64,000 nt of DNA. It comes from Gemmatimonadales bacterium (GTDB lineage Bacteria; Gemmatimonadota; Gemmatimonadetes; Gemmatimonadales; JACORV01). The notes below the pieces were generated by a model, which did no database searches, was not told where the DNA came from, and saw only the letters and a program-made list of their open reading frames with translations. The stretch lies in contig DATJUT010000067.1 of assembly GCA_035502185.1 (NCBI GenBank), positions 20,873 to 84,872 of the forward strand, read 5' to 3'. This document shows, one piece after another, positions 47,839 to 55,539 of the stretch; position 1 is the stretch's first letter, and each line of letters opens with the position of its first letter. A program made the translations under genes and the position numbers.

Positions 47839-48357
47839 GTTGCCAGACGGCGAAGAGAACAGCGGTTATGAGCCGTCAGATGGCAGCGGGCGGGGGATCC
47901 GCGAATTTCCGTATCAGGCCGTACACCGTCTTCGCGCACTCGTCCCGGATGGCCTCGATCTTCGCCAGCTCCTCGGCGCGGAAGTAGTCGAGCGCGACCG
48001 CAAGGTCGATGATCGCCTCGACCTCGTCGAGGGACGCCCTCGCAATTCCGAGGTGCTTCCGGAAGTCGCGTGTCCCCCGGCGACTGGCCCCCTCCGCAAT
48101 GTTCAAGACCACGGAGTAGGAGGCCCTTCGCCATTGATCCGCGAGCCCGTCCCTCTCGGATGCCGGGAGACGGGCGATCGCGGCCTTGGAAAGCACCGCC
48201 AACGTCTTGGCGTGTTGCCAGGCTTTCAGCTGCTTGAAGTGGCCCACGCGGCAATCGTACGGTCGCCCCGCGCAGCCCGGTGGCCGGTCATGCGCGGCTC
48301 GTGCCGTTCTCTTGCGTCTCGCTTCTGGTAACCACTCCCGACTTGCCGTCTGGCAAC
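47839..48357. mobile_element. Dispersed inverted-repeat element, copy B, carrying a four-helix-bundle gene
   Basis: The element is bounded by GTTGCCAGACGGC (47839-47851) and its exact complement (48345-48357). Just inside lies a second imperfect inverted repeat (AAGAGAAC...GAGCC at 47853-47874; matching arm near 48295-48315). Between them is one minus-strand gene (47876-48247). The right side also has CTGGTAACCACT, shared with copies A and C. No transposase is present. The architecture resembles 23S rRNA intervening sequences, which are stem-bounded and carry the same protein family, but this copy is not in an rRNA gene. Confidence 0.75.
47876..48247 (-). CDS. Four-helix-bundle protein of the 23S rRNA intervening-sequence (S23) family
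   Basis: The 123-residue product has the family pattern: F-K-Q-L-KAWQHAKTLAVLSKAAIARLP, L-A-D-Q-W-RRASYSVVLNIAEGASR, RDFRKHLGIARASLDEVEAIIDLAVALDYF and a last helix, i.e. four helices. It is the protein encoded by intervening sequences in 23S rRNA and related to the Avd accessory proteins of diversity-generating retroelements. It binds nucleic acid in characterised cases; exact function is unknown. The GTG start is at 48247. Its stop codon lies in the left inverted repeat of the element that surrounds it, so gene and element form one unit, inserted between convergent genes. Confidence 0.9.
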   Translation of the reverse strand: MGHFKQLKAWQHAKTLAVLSKAAIARLPASERDGLADQWRRASYSVVLNIAEGASRRGTRDFRKHLGIARASLDEVEAIIDLAVALDYFRAEELAKIEAIRDECAKTVYGLIRKFADPPPAAI

Positions 48358-49553
48358 TACCCTGGCCCCTCGTCTCTGATCGCCGCCCTCTCCCCGCGGC
48401 GCAGGGTGACGACCGCCACCTCCGCCGCGTGCCCGAGCCGGAAGGGAATGCCCCAGTAGTTGGTGCCGGGGTGGATGTAGAGGACCGAGCCGCCGCGCAC
48501 GTGCGCGCCCATCGCCAGCTCGAGAAATGGGCTGGCGAGGCACCAGCCCCACTGTGGGAAGCCCAGCTGCCCCCAATGGGTGTGGCCGCTCAGCGTCAGC
48601 GGCACGCCCCGCGCGGCCAGCGCCGGCCACAGCGCCGGATTGTGCGCCAGGACCAGCACGAAATCGCCGGCCGGAACGGCGGCCAGCGTGCGCTCGACGT
48701 CGGGCGCCAGCGGCCCGTGGCCCGCCGCCGGATCGCCGGTGCCCGCCAGATGGAAGCCGCCGCCGTTGCGGTGCAGGGGCACGCTGCGGTTCACCAGCAG
48801 CGCGAGCGGCAGGGCCTCCAGCCGCGGCCGCAGGTCGTCCCAGCCCGAGTAGACCTCGTGGTTGCCGGGGATCGCGAACACGCCCAGCGGTGCCCGCAGG
48901 GCGCCCAGGGCGGCCGCGTAGTACGCGGCATCGGGCGGGAAGTCGTCCACCAGGTCGCCGGTCACGGCGATCAGGTCCGGACGCGCGGCCCGCACCGCGT
49001 CGGCCACCCGCGCGAGAAACCGGCGCGAGGTCTGCGGGCCGACGTGCAGGTCCGAGATCTGCGCCACGACCAGCCCCTCGACCGCCGCAGGCAGATCCGG
49101 CAGGACGACGGTCAGGCGGCGGACGACGAGGCGCCGGCTGCCGGCGTAGCCGGCCGCGGCGGCCAGCAGCAGCAGGGCGCCGCCCGCGGCGAGGGCGGCG
49201 CGACCCGCGGCGCCGGCGACGCCGAACGGCAGGCCCGCGAGCGCCACCACCACGCCCAGGGGCGCCAGCAGCAGGACGAAGAGCTGCGCGTACCACATCG
49301 GGCGGAACACGAGCACCCGCACGAGCGCGCCCGGGTAGGCGCGCCGTGCGCGGGTCACGATGAACAGGGCGAGCGGGACGAGCGTGAGCAGCGCCCAGGC
49401 CGCGGCCGCCGTCCACCCGCCGCCCGGAAGCGCGGGCGCGGCCAGCGCGCCGACGGCGACCCAGCAGGCGGTGAGGATCGCCAGCACCCGGGAGACGAAC
49501 CGCACCATCGCGCGCCGCGTGGGCCGCGACGCTTCGACTGCGCTCGAGGTCAT
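48357..49553 (-). CDS. Membrane-anchored metallophosphoesterase (YaeI-like)
   Basis: The 398-residue protein has four N-terminal hydrophobic segments (about 20-140), then a calcineurin-like phosphoesterase domain (about 165-398) with all metal-binding motifs: ISDLHVG, TGDLVDD, GNHEVYSGW, VLAHNP and LSGHTHWGQLG. YaeI relatives cleave lipid A precursors such as UDP-diacylglucosamine or other phosphodiesters; the substrate here is unknown. The last codons and TAG stop lie at the edge of the right inverted repeat of element B, with a similar junction at the ABC transporter gene at 59537. It is transcribed divergently from the M28 peptidase gene. Confidence 0.92.
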   Translation of the reverse strand: MTSSAVEASRPTRRAMVRFVSRVLAILTACWVAVGALAAPALPGGGWTAAAAWALLTLVPLALFIVTRARRAYPGALVRVLVFRPMWYAQLFVLLLAPLGVVVALAGLPFGVAGAAGRAALAAGGALLLLAAAAGYAGSRRLVVRRLTVVLPDLPAAVEGLVVAQISDLHVGPQTSRRFLARVADAVRAARPDLIAVTGDLVDDFPPDAAYYAAALGALRAPLGVFAIPGNHEVYSGWDDLRPRLEALPLALLVNRSVPLHRNGGGFHLAGTGDPAAGHGPLAPDVERTLAAVPAGDFVLVLAHNPALWPALAARGVPLTLSGHTHWGQLGFPQWGWCLASPFLELAMGAHVRGGSVLYIHPGTNYWGIPFRLGHAAEVAVVTLRRGERAAIRDEGPG

Positions 49554-49598
49554 GGGCCCGGAATGTACTGCCGCCCCCGCGCCCGGCCCCAGCCGTGG

Positions 49599-49627
49599 TT
49601 GAGGGGGCCCGATCCAGACCGTACATT
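49599..49627 (+). promoter_or_regulatory. Promoter of the M28 peptidase gene
   Basis: TTGAGG at 49599-49604 and TACATT at 49622-49627 are 17 bases apart, and G follows the -10. The ATG at 49637 is nine bases further on, so the leader is at most a few bases long. Confidence 0.55.
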
Positions 49628-49636
49628 GGTCCCCGC

Positions 49637-51391
49637 ATGGAGATCCACGGCATCCGGCTGCATCGCCACCCGGCGATCGATCTGTCCGCGCTCGTCGGCG
49701 CCCTGATCGCCGCGTTCCTGTTCCTGCGGCTGGCCGGCGCGCACGCCGAGCACCTGCCGATCCCGGCCTTCACCGCGGACTTCAACGCCGATTCGGCGCT
49801 CCTCAACACCCGGGTCCTGAGCGAGGGGTTCGGCAACCGCGTGACCGGCAGCGATGGCGCGCGCTATGCCGCCACCTACCTCGCGGCGCACTTCGGGGTG
49901 CTGGGCCTCACGGCGAGCACGCAGGAATTTCCCATCGTGGTGAAGGACCGGCTGCTGCAGGGCCGGAACGTCGTCGCCACCAGCCGCGGGAGCCTGCCCG
50001 GCACCATCGTGCTGGTCGCCCACTACGACGGGCAGCCGACCTCCGACCAGTCGGCGGGCGACAACGCCTCCGGCGTCGGGACGATGCTCGAGCTCGCGCG
50101 CGTCCTCGAGCGGCACGGGCACCGCCACGCCATCGTCTACGTCGCGACCGACGCCGAGGAGTGGGGGCTGGTGGGGGCGCAGACCTACGTCGGCTCCCTG
50201 CGCGATCCGGGCCAGGTGATCGCCGCGATCTCGCTCGACCACGTCGAGAACGGGGTCGGGAAGGCGGTGCACATCAACGGCGAGGGGCAGGACGACGACG
50301 ACTACGCCCCGGTGTGGCTGCGGCGCGCGAGCGCCGACGCGTACGCCGCGGGCGGCGTCCGCACCACCGACATCGGCACGCTCGAGGAGCTGATCCACCG
50401 GGTCCTGGGCGTGACCATGAGCGACCAGGGCCCCTTCATCGACGCCGAAGTGCCGGCCGTCGACCTCGACGTGGAGTCGCGCCGGCCGGAGTACGCGCGG
50501 TTCCTCTACCACACGCCGGGCGACCGGTGGGAGACGTTGCGGCCGCAGTCGTTCGCTCTGCTGGGCGATGGCGCCGAGCGCCTGGTCCTCGCCCTCGACG
50601 CCGCGCCCGTGCTCCACGGCCCGGTGCACTATCTCGGGCTCGGCGACGAGCGGATGGTGAAGGGCTTCTGGATCCTGCTGGCGGCGCTCGCGCTGTTCGT
50701 GCCCCTGACCTTCGCGACCTGGGAGGCCTGGACGGCGGCCCTGGCCGATCCCGCGTCGCGGACCGCGATCCGCTCGGAGCTGGTCCGGGCCGGCGGCTGG
50801 TGGCTGATCGGGATCGCCGGCCTGCTCGCGCTGCGGGCCGCGGTGTCGGTCGACATGCTGCCGGCGTACCAGGCGTCGCCGGCCACGGTGCGCGACCCGC
50901 TGCTCTACTCCACGCGGTGGCTGCCCGTCATCACGACGCTGGTGGTCATGGTGCTGGTGGGGCTGCTGCTGAGCTCGCTCCGGAAGAGGCCCGGGCTGGT
51001 CGTGTCGCACCCCCTGGCCGGCCGGGCGGCCGCGCTGTCGACCCTGGTCGTGGTGGTGGTGTTGACGCTGCCGCACAACCCGTTCGCCGCGGTGTGGCTC
51101 CTGGTGCTCCCCGCTTGGCTGTGGCCGTGGATCGGCCCGACGCGGCGCCCGCTGACCAGCGCCGCCGGCCTGCTGATCGTCGCGGCGAGCGCGGTGCCCC
51201 TGGTGGTCGCGCTGATCGTGATGAGCCGGCCCCTCGAGGTCGGGAGCGGACTCCTGTGGTACCTGTTCCTGCAGGCGGCCTACGCCACCTGGAGCCCGGT
51301 CACGATCGTGATGCTCGTGGTGATGCTGCTCGCGGCGACCCGGCTCCTCGGGACCGCGACGGCGCGGCTGCTCCCCGCCGAGGGCGACTAG
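49637..51391 (+). CDS. M28-family metallopeptidase with membrane domain
   Basis: The 584-residue protein has a membrane segment near the N-terminus (about 15-33), an M28 aminopeptidase domain (about 45-330) with zinc ligands in LVAHYDGQP (His), GDNASGVG (Asp) and DAEEWG (catalytic Glu and ligand), and a C-terminal part with about eight membrane helices (340-584). The domain should face the periplasm and hydrolyse short peptides, feeding uptake systems. The catalytic set is complete. The 3' end overlaps the convergent gamma-lyase gene by 92 bases, a rare degree of overlap. A near-leaderless promoter precedes the ATG. Confidence 0.91.
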   Translation: MEIHGIRLHRHPAIDLSALVGALIAAFLFLRLAGAHAEHLPIPAFTADFNADSALLNTRVLSEGFGNRVTGSDGARYAATYLAAHFGVLGLTASTQEFPIVVKDRLLQGRNVVATSRGSLPGTIVLVAHYDGQPTSDQSAGDNASGVGTMLELARVLERHGHRHAIVYVATDAEEWGLVGAQTYVGSLRDPGQVIAAISLDHVENGVGKAVHINGEGQDDDDYAPVWLRRASADAYAAGGVRTTDIGTLEELIHRVLGVTMSDQGPFIDAEVPAVDLDVESRRPEYARFLYHTPGDRWETLRPQSFALLGDGAERLVLALDAAPVLHGPVHYLGLGDERMVKGFWILLAALALFVPLTFATWEAWTAALADPASRTAIRSELVRAGGWWLIGIAGLLALRAAVSVDMLPAYQASPATVRDPLLYSTRWLPVITTLVVMVLVGLLLSSLRKRPGLVVSHPLAGRAAALSTLVVVVVLTLPHNPFAAVWLLVLPAWLWPWIGPTRRPLTSAAGLLIVAASAVPLVVALIVMSRPLEVGSGLLWYLFLQAAYATWSPVTIVMLVVMLLAATRLLGTATARLLPAEGD

Positions 51392-52577
51392 CCGCGTCCA
51401 GCGCGCCCAGCAGGTCGCGCTCCAGCTCCTCCGCGCTTTCCAGCCCCACCGAGATCCGGATCAGGCCGTCGGTGATCCCCGCGGCCGCGCGCTCCTCGCC
51501 GGACAGGTGGGCGTGCGTCATCGACGCCGGGTGCTCGATCAGCGTGTCGGTGCAGCCCAGGCTCACCGCCCGCTTGCCCACCGTGAGCGCGTCGAGGAAG
51601 CGGCGCCCGCGCTCCGCGCCGCCCCGGATGCCGAAGGCGATCATCGCGCCGAAGCCGAGCATCTGGCGGCTCGCCACTTCGTGCCCCGGGTCGTCCACCA
51701 GGCCGGGATAGCGCACCCACTCCACCAGCCGGTGCTGGGCGAGCTCCGCCGCCAGCCGGCGCGCCGTCTGCGATTCCCGCTCGACCCGCAGGCGCAGCGT
51801 CTTGACGCCCTGCAGCAGCAGCCACGCGTCGAACGGGCTCGGGACGGAGCCGAGCACGTTCTTCAGCTGCATCACGCGGCCCGCCAGCAGGTCGCGGTCG
51901 GCGCTCACCACGACCCCGCCCACCACCGTGCCGTGGCCGCCGAGGTACTTGGTGGACGAGTGGACCACCAGATCGGCGCCGAATCCCAGCGGCTGCTGCA
52001 GCACCGGCGTCGCGAAGGTGTTGTCCACCAGCAGCCGCGCACCCGCCGAGTGCGCCACCCCCGCGGCGTGGGCCAGATCGACGATGTCGAGCGTGGGGTT
52101 GGCGGGCGTCTCGACGACCACCAGCCGCGTGCGGGGCCGGCGCACCGCCGCCTCGAGCGCCCTGGGAAGGTCGCCGGGACACACCATCGTGACCGCCACG
52201 CCGTAGCGCGGCAGCACCGCGTCCAGCAGCTCGGTCGTCCCGCCGTACAGCGGCCGCACCGCGACCACGTGATCGCCGTGCTCGACGCATGCCAGCACCG
52301 CCGCCGTCACCGCCCCCATGCCCGACCCGAAGGCGATCGCCGCGGCCTCCCGGTCCGTGCCCTCGCTCTCCAGCGCCGCGACCCGGGCCTCCCACCGCGC
52401 GACCGTCGGGTTGCCCATGCGCGTGTACACGAAGCCCGGCGCCTCGCCCGCGAACCGCGCCGCCGCCGCGGCCGCCCGCTCGAAGGTGAAGGTGCTCGTC
52501 TGGTAGATCGGCATCTCGTGCGCGCCGTAGGGGTCGGGCAGCAGCGCGTCGGACGGAAGGAACGGGGGTCGGGCCAC
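51300..52577 (-). CDS. PLP-dependent Cys/Met metabolism enzyme (methionine gamma-lyase-like)
   Basis: The 425-residue protein belongs to the trans-sulfuration enzyme family: MPIYQTSTF, YTRMGNPTV, FGSGMGA, VDNTFATP and the PLP lysine in HSSTKYLGGH. Absence of cystathionine synthase-specific features and the adjacent Lrp-type regulator suggest methionine gamma-lyase or O-acetylhomoserine sulfhydrylase. The last 28 residues (Arg/Ser/Ala-rich) have no counterpart in the family and are read from the antisense of the peptidase gene end, so an original stop codon was probably lost. The start ATG 52577 is three bases from the Lrp stop, which makes a two-gene operon with the regulator first. Confidence 0.92.
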   Translation of the reverse strand: MARPPFLPSDALLPDPYGAHEMPIYQTSTFTFERAAAAAARFAGEAPGFVYTRMGNPTVARWEARVAALESEGTDREAAAIAFGSGMGAVTAAVLACVEHGDHVVAVRPLYGGTTELLDAVLPRYGVAVTMVCPGDLPRALEAAVRRPRTRLVVVETPANPTLDIVDLAHAAGVAHSAGARLLVDNTFATPVLQQPLGFGADLVVHSSTKYLGGHGTVVGGVVVSADRDLLAGRVMQLKNVLGSVPSPFDAWLLLQGVKTLRLRVERESQTARRLAAELAQHRLVEWVRYPGLVDDPGHEVASRQMLGFGAMIAFGIRGGAERGRRFLDALTVGKRAVSLGCTDTLIEHPASMTHAHLSGEERAAAGITDGLIRISVGLESAEELERDLLGALDAASRPRRGAAAPSRSRGAGSPRAASPRASRS

Positions 52578-52580
52578 GGG

Positions 52581-53069
52581 CTACTCCAGGGGAATCGCGG
52601 TTTCCGACTTCATGGTCGACAGGACGACGGACGAGTTCAGCCGCTCGACGCCGGGCAGCCGAGTGAGCGTGTCGAGCACCAGGTGCTCGTAGGCGGCGGC
52701 GTCGCGGACCACCACGCGGAGCAGGAAGTCCGCGGTGCCCGTGGTATGATGGCACTCCAGGATCTCCGGCACGGCGCGCACCGCCTCGCGGAACTTGCGG
52801 ACCGCGCCCTCCCGGTGGAGCGCCAGCGTCACCGCCACGTAGACGGTCATCCCGAAGCCGACCCGCGGGGCATCGAGCACCGCGGTGTACCGCGTGATGA
52901 CCGCCGCCGCTTCGAGCCGCCGCAGCCGCTCGTGCACCGGGGGCGCCGACAGGCCGACGGCCTCGGCGAGCCGCGCGACCGGTGCGCGGCCGTCCTGCTG
53001 GAGCAGGGCCAGCAGCCGGCGGTCCACCGCGTCCAGCGCGACCGCGACCTGAGGAAGCTTCGTCTTCAT
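52581..53069 (-). CDS. Lrp/AsnC-family transcriptional regulator
   Basis: The 162-residue product has an N-terminal winged helix (about 10-65; LDAVDRRLLALLQQDGRAPVARLAEAVGLS) and a C-terminal RAM ligand-binding domain (about 75-155; TGTADFLLRVVVRDAAAYEHLV). Lrp-type regulators sense amino acids. Being cotranscribed with a methionine gamma-lyase-like gene, it likely responds to a sulphur or branched-chain amino acid, as the MdeR-MdeA pair does. The start ATG 53069 is set by the promoter, whose -10 ends ten bases upstream; ATG 53081 would lie inside it. Confidence 0.93.
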   Translation of the reverse strand: MKTKLPQVAVALDAVDRRLLALLQQDGRAPVARLAEAVGLSAPPVHERLRRLEAAAVITRYTAVLDAPRVGFGMTVYVAVTLALHREGAVRKFREAVRAVPEILECHHTTGTADFLLRVVVRDAAAYEHLVLDTLTRLPGVERLNSSVVLSTMKSETAIPLE

Positions 53070-53079
53070 ACTTGGTCCC

Positions 53080-53107
53080 ATAATAATCTTATGGATTGTA
53101 GCGTCAA
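53080..53107 (-). promoter_or_regulatory. Promoter of the Lrp-gamma-lyase operon
   Basis: On the minus strand TTGACG (53107-53102) and TATTAT (53085-53080) are 16 bases apart and GGG follows, exactly as at the sigma factor promoter 15831-15858. It lies in an AT-rich island and would give a leader of only a few bases. Confidence 0.72.
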
Positions 53108-53121
53108 TGCCTAATGATATG

Positions 53122-53373
53122 CTAGTAGGTCCGGGCGCGGCGCCAGGCGGCCAGCAGCGCCTCCGCGGGCACCCCGGCCAGGGCCGGGCCCGGCGACGGA
53201 GCGTAGATGGGCGGCTGGCGGGGCGCGCCGGGCCGGCGGAACTCCACGACGGGACGCGCGAGCCGGCGGGCGAGGTACGGGGAGATGCGGCCGGAGGCCA
53301 CCAGGCGGGCCTCCCAGACCGCACCATCGGGCGCGGTGAAGCGGCGCGGCGGATCGGGCGGGGGCGGCCGCAC
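53122..53373 (-). CDS. Small hypothetical protein (83 residues)
   Basis: The product reads R-R-F-T-A-P-D-G-A-V-W-E-A-R-L-V-A-S-G in its first part, then ISPYLARRLARPVVEFRRPG and ends LAGVPAEALLAAWRRART. The F-T-A-P-D-G-x-x-W pattern, together with an RRP-V-V-E-F strand and a closing helix, looks like a conserved small cytoplasmic domain rather than random codons, but I do not recognise a named family. It lies upstream of the Lrp gene on the same strand and divergent from CapA. The GTG 53373 start is the only one available before the stop-free region ends. Confidence 0.55.
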   Translation of the reverse strand: MRPPPPDPPRRFTAPDGAVWEARLVASGRISPYLARRLARPVVEFRRPGAPRQPPIYAPSPGPALAGVPAEALLAAWRRARTY

Positions 53374-53378
53374 GGTTC

Positions 53379-53384
53379 TATACT
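53379..53384 (+). promoter_or_regulatory. -10 element of the CapA gene
   Basis: TATACT is followed by seven bases and the GTG start at 53392, implying a leaderless message. No -35 element is visible in the GC-rich flank. Confidence 0.45.
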
Positions 53385-53391
53385 ACACGGC

Positions 53392-54456
53392 GTGCCGCCC
53401 CGTCGCCTGTGCCTCGCCGTCTCCCTGGCGCTCGGCCTCGCCCCCTGTCCCGCTCCCGCCCAGGCTCCGCGGGAGCCGCTGCGCATCGTGGTGGTGGGCG
53501 ACATCAACCTGGCGCGCATCGTCGCCCGCAGCTACGTCGTGCCGGGGCGCGGCGCCGAGATCTTCGCCGCGGTGCGCGACAGCCTGCGCGCCGCCGACCT
53601 CGCGATCGGCAACCTCGAGAGCCTGATCTTCGACCGCGGCACGTTCACCGACACCGCGCTCAGCCCGGCGTTCGCCGCGCCGGCGGCGGCCGCCCGGCTC
53701 CTGGCCGACGCGGGCTTCGCCGCCGTCTCGACCGCCAACAACCACGCCTGGGACCTCGGGCATGCTGCGTTGCTCGAGTCCCTGCGCCATCTCGACAGCG
53801 CCGGCGTGGCACACGCGGGCACCGGCCCCACGGTCGCCGACGCCCTCCGGCCCGCGATCCTGCGCCGACGGGGGTGGACGGTGGCGATGTTCTCGGTCAC
53901 CGCGATCTTCAACTATCCCGACCTCACCGTGCGGGGCCACCCCGCCGCGTGCTGCGTGGCCTGGGCGGACACCCTGGCCCTGCGCCCGGCGATCCAGGCG
54001 GCGCGCGACAGCGGGGCCGACCTCGTGCTGGTGATGCTGCACGCCGGGATCGAGTACCGCGACGTCCCCCCGCCCGGCGTCGTCGCCATCGCCAAGGGAC
54101 TGATCCACGCCGGCGCCGACGTGGTGTTCGGCCACCATCCCCACGTGCCGGAAGGACTCGGCTGGGCCGACGGCAAGCCGATCCTGTATTCGCTCGGCAA
54201 CTTCGTGTTCGCGCAGCACCGGATGTGGACCAACCGCGGCCTGTGGGCGGAGTACACCGCGATGCCCGACGGCCGCCGTGCGCTGGACGTGCGCCCGGTG
54301 GTGGCGGGGATGCAGCCCCGGCTGGCCGCGGGGCCGGATTCCGCGGCCACGATGGAGCATTTCCGGGCCATCACCGACTCGCTCACCCGCTTGCCACGGA
54401 CTCGGGCCCGGCGTACGTTGGGCCGCCACCTCACGCCTGGAACGGGACGCGAATGA
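53392..54456 (+). CDS. CapA-family exported metallophosphatase-like protein
   Basis: The 354-residue product has a signal peptide (hydrophobic 6-17, PAQA cleavage) and the CapA/PgsA fold related to calcineurin-like phosphoesterases: V-V-V-GDINLARIV, LAIGNLESLI, STANNHAWDLG and V-F-G-HHPHVPEG. The motif set (GD, N, NNH, GHHPH) is complete. Homologues are linked to poly-gamma-glutamate or capsule synthesis, but here there is no capsule operon: it starts a run of peptidase and peptide transport genes. The GTG start follows from the -10 just upstream. The M42 peptidase ATG overlaps its stop. Confidence 0.88.
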   Translation: MPPRRLCLAVSLALGLAPCPAPAQAPREPLRIVVVGDINLARIVARSYVVPGRGAEIFAAVRDSLRAADLAIGNLESLIFDRGTFTDTALSPAFAAPAAAARLLADAGFAAVSTANNHAWDLGHAALLESLRHLDSAGVAHAGTGPTVADALRPAILRRRGWTVAMFSVTAIFNYPDLTVRGHPAACCVAWADTLALRPAIQAARDSGADLVLVMLHAGIEYRDVPPPGVVAIAKGLIHAGADVVFGHHPHVPEGLGWADGKPILYSLGNFVFAQHRMWTNRGLWAEYTAMPDGRRALDVRPVVAGMQPRLAAGPDSAATMEHFRAITDSLTRLPRTRARRTLGRHLTPGTGRE

Positions 54457-55520
54457 TGGACGACCGATCACTCGACTTCTTCAAGCGACTGCTGGACACG
54501 CCGGGCCCCTCGGGCTTCGAGCGGGGCCCCGCGCGGGTGTGGCGCGACGAGGCCGCCACCTTCGCGAAGGTCGAGGCCGACGTGGCCGGCAACTGCTACG
54601 CGACCGTGAACCCGGGCGGCAAGCCGCGCGTGATGCTCACCGGCCATCTCGACGAGATCGGCGTGATGGTCGTGCACGTGGACGACGACGGGTTCCTCTA
54701 CTTCGCGCCGATCGGCGGCTGGGATCCCCAGGTCCTGGTGGGCCAGCGGGTGCGGCTCGAGGGCCGCGCCGGGCCGGTCGCCGGCGTGGTGGGCAAGAAG
54801 GCCATCCACCTGATCAAGGCGGACGAGCGCGACAAGGCCTCGAAGATCACCGACCTGTGGATCGACATCGGCGCGAAGAACAAGGCCGAGGCCCTGGACC
54901 GGGTGCGGATCGGCGACGCCGGGGTCCTCGACGCCCGCATCGCGGAGCTGCCCAACCGGCGGCTCGTGTCGCGCAGCATCGACAACCGGGTCGGCTCGTT
55001 CGTGGTGCTGGAGGCGTTGCGGCGCCTGGCGGCGAAGCCGCCGGCCGCGTGCGCCGTGGCGGTGGGGACGACGCAGGAGGAGATCGCCTTCACCGGCGGG
55101 GGGGCGCGCACCAGCGCTTTCGGCCTCGAGCCCGACGTGGCGATCGTCGTGGACGTGACCCACGCGACCGATTCGCCGGGCGTCGAGAAGAAGGAAGTGG
55201 GCGACTTCAAGCTCGGCGGCGGACCGGTGCTCTCCCGCGGCTCGGCGGCGAGCCCGGTGGTGTTCGACCAGCTGGTCGCCGCGGCCGAGGCCGAGCAGAT
55301 CCCGTACGGCGTGGAGGCGGCGCCGCGCGGCACCTCGACCGACGCCGACGCCATCTACACGGCCCGGCGCGGCATCGCCACCGGCGTCGTGTCGGTGCCG
55401 TGCCGCTACATGCACAGCCCCAACGAGATGGTCGACCTCGAGGATCTCGACCGCGCCGCGGCGCTGCTCGCCGCCTGGACGCGGCGGCTCCAGAGCGGCA
55501 CCTCGTTCCTCCCCTACTAG
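54453..55520 (+). CDS. M42-family metalloaminopeptidase
   Basis: The 355-residue product matches M42 (TET/FrvX/CelM-like) peptidases: VMLTGHLDEIGVMV (His and Asp metal ligands), SRSIDNRVG (bridging Asp), GTTQEEIAFTGG (catalytic Glu and ligand), DVTHATDSP (ligand Asp) and CRYMHSPNEMV (ligand His). These form dodecameric cytoplasmic shells that degrade peptides from their N-termini. The active site is complete. It is part of a cluster with an OPT peptide importer and PepD, so it would process imported oligopeptides. Its ATG overlaps the CapA stop by one codon step. Confidence 0.93.
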   Translation: MMDDRSLDFFKRLLDTPGPSGFERGPARVWRDEAATFAKVEADVAGNCYATVNPGGKPRVMLTGHLDEIGVMVVHVDDDGFLYFAPIGGWDPQVLVGQRVRLEGRAGPVAGVVGKKAIHLIKADERDKASKITDLWIDIGAKNKAEALDRVRIGDAGVLDARIAELPNRRLVSRSIDNRVGSFVVLEALRRLAAKPPAACAVAVGTTQEEIAFTGGGARTSAFGLEPDVAIVVDVTHATDSPGVEKKEVGDFKLGGGPVLSRGSAASPVVFDQLVAAAEAEQIPYGVEAAPRGTSTDADAIYTARRGIATGVVSVPCRYMHSPNEMVDLEDLDRAAALLAAWTRRLQSGTSFLPY

Positions 55521-55539
55521 CAACCCGTCCGGAGCCCCC

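Noticed and set aside
53392-54456. Capsule or poly-gamma-glutamate operon based on CapA
   Set aside because: No PgsB/PgsC or other capsule genes are next to it; the neighbours are peptidases and a peptide transporter.
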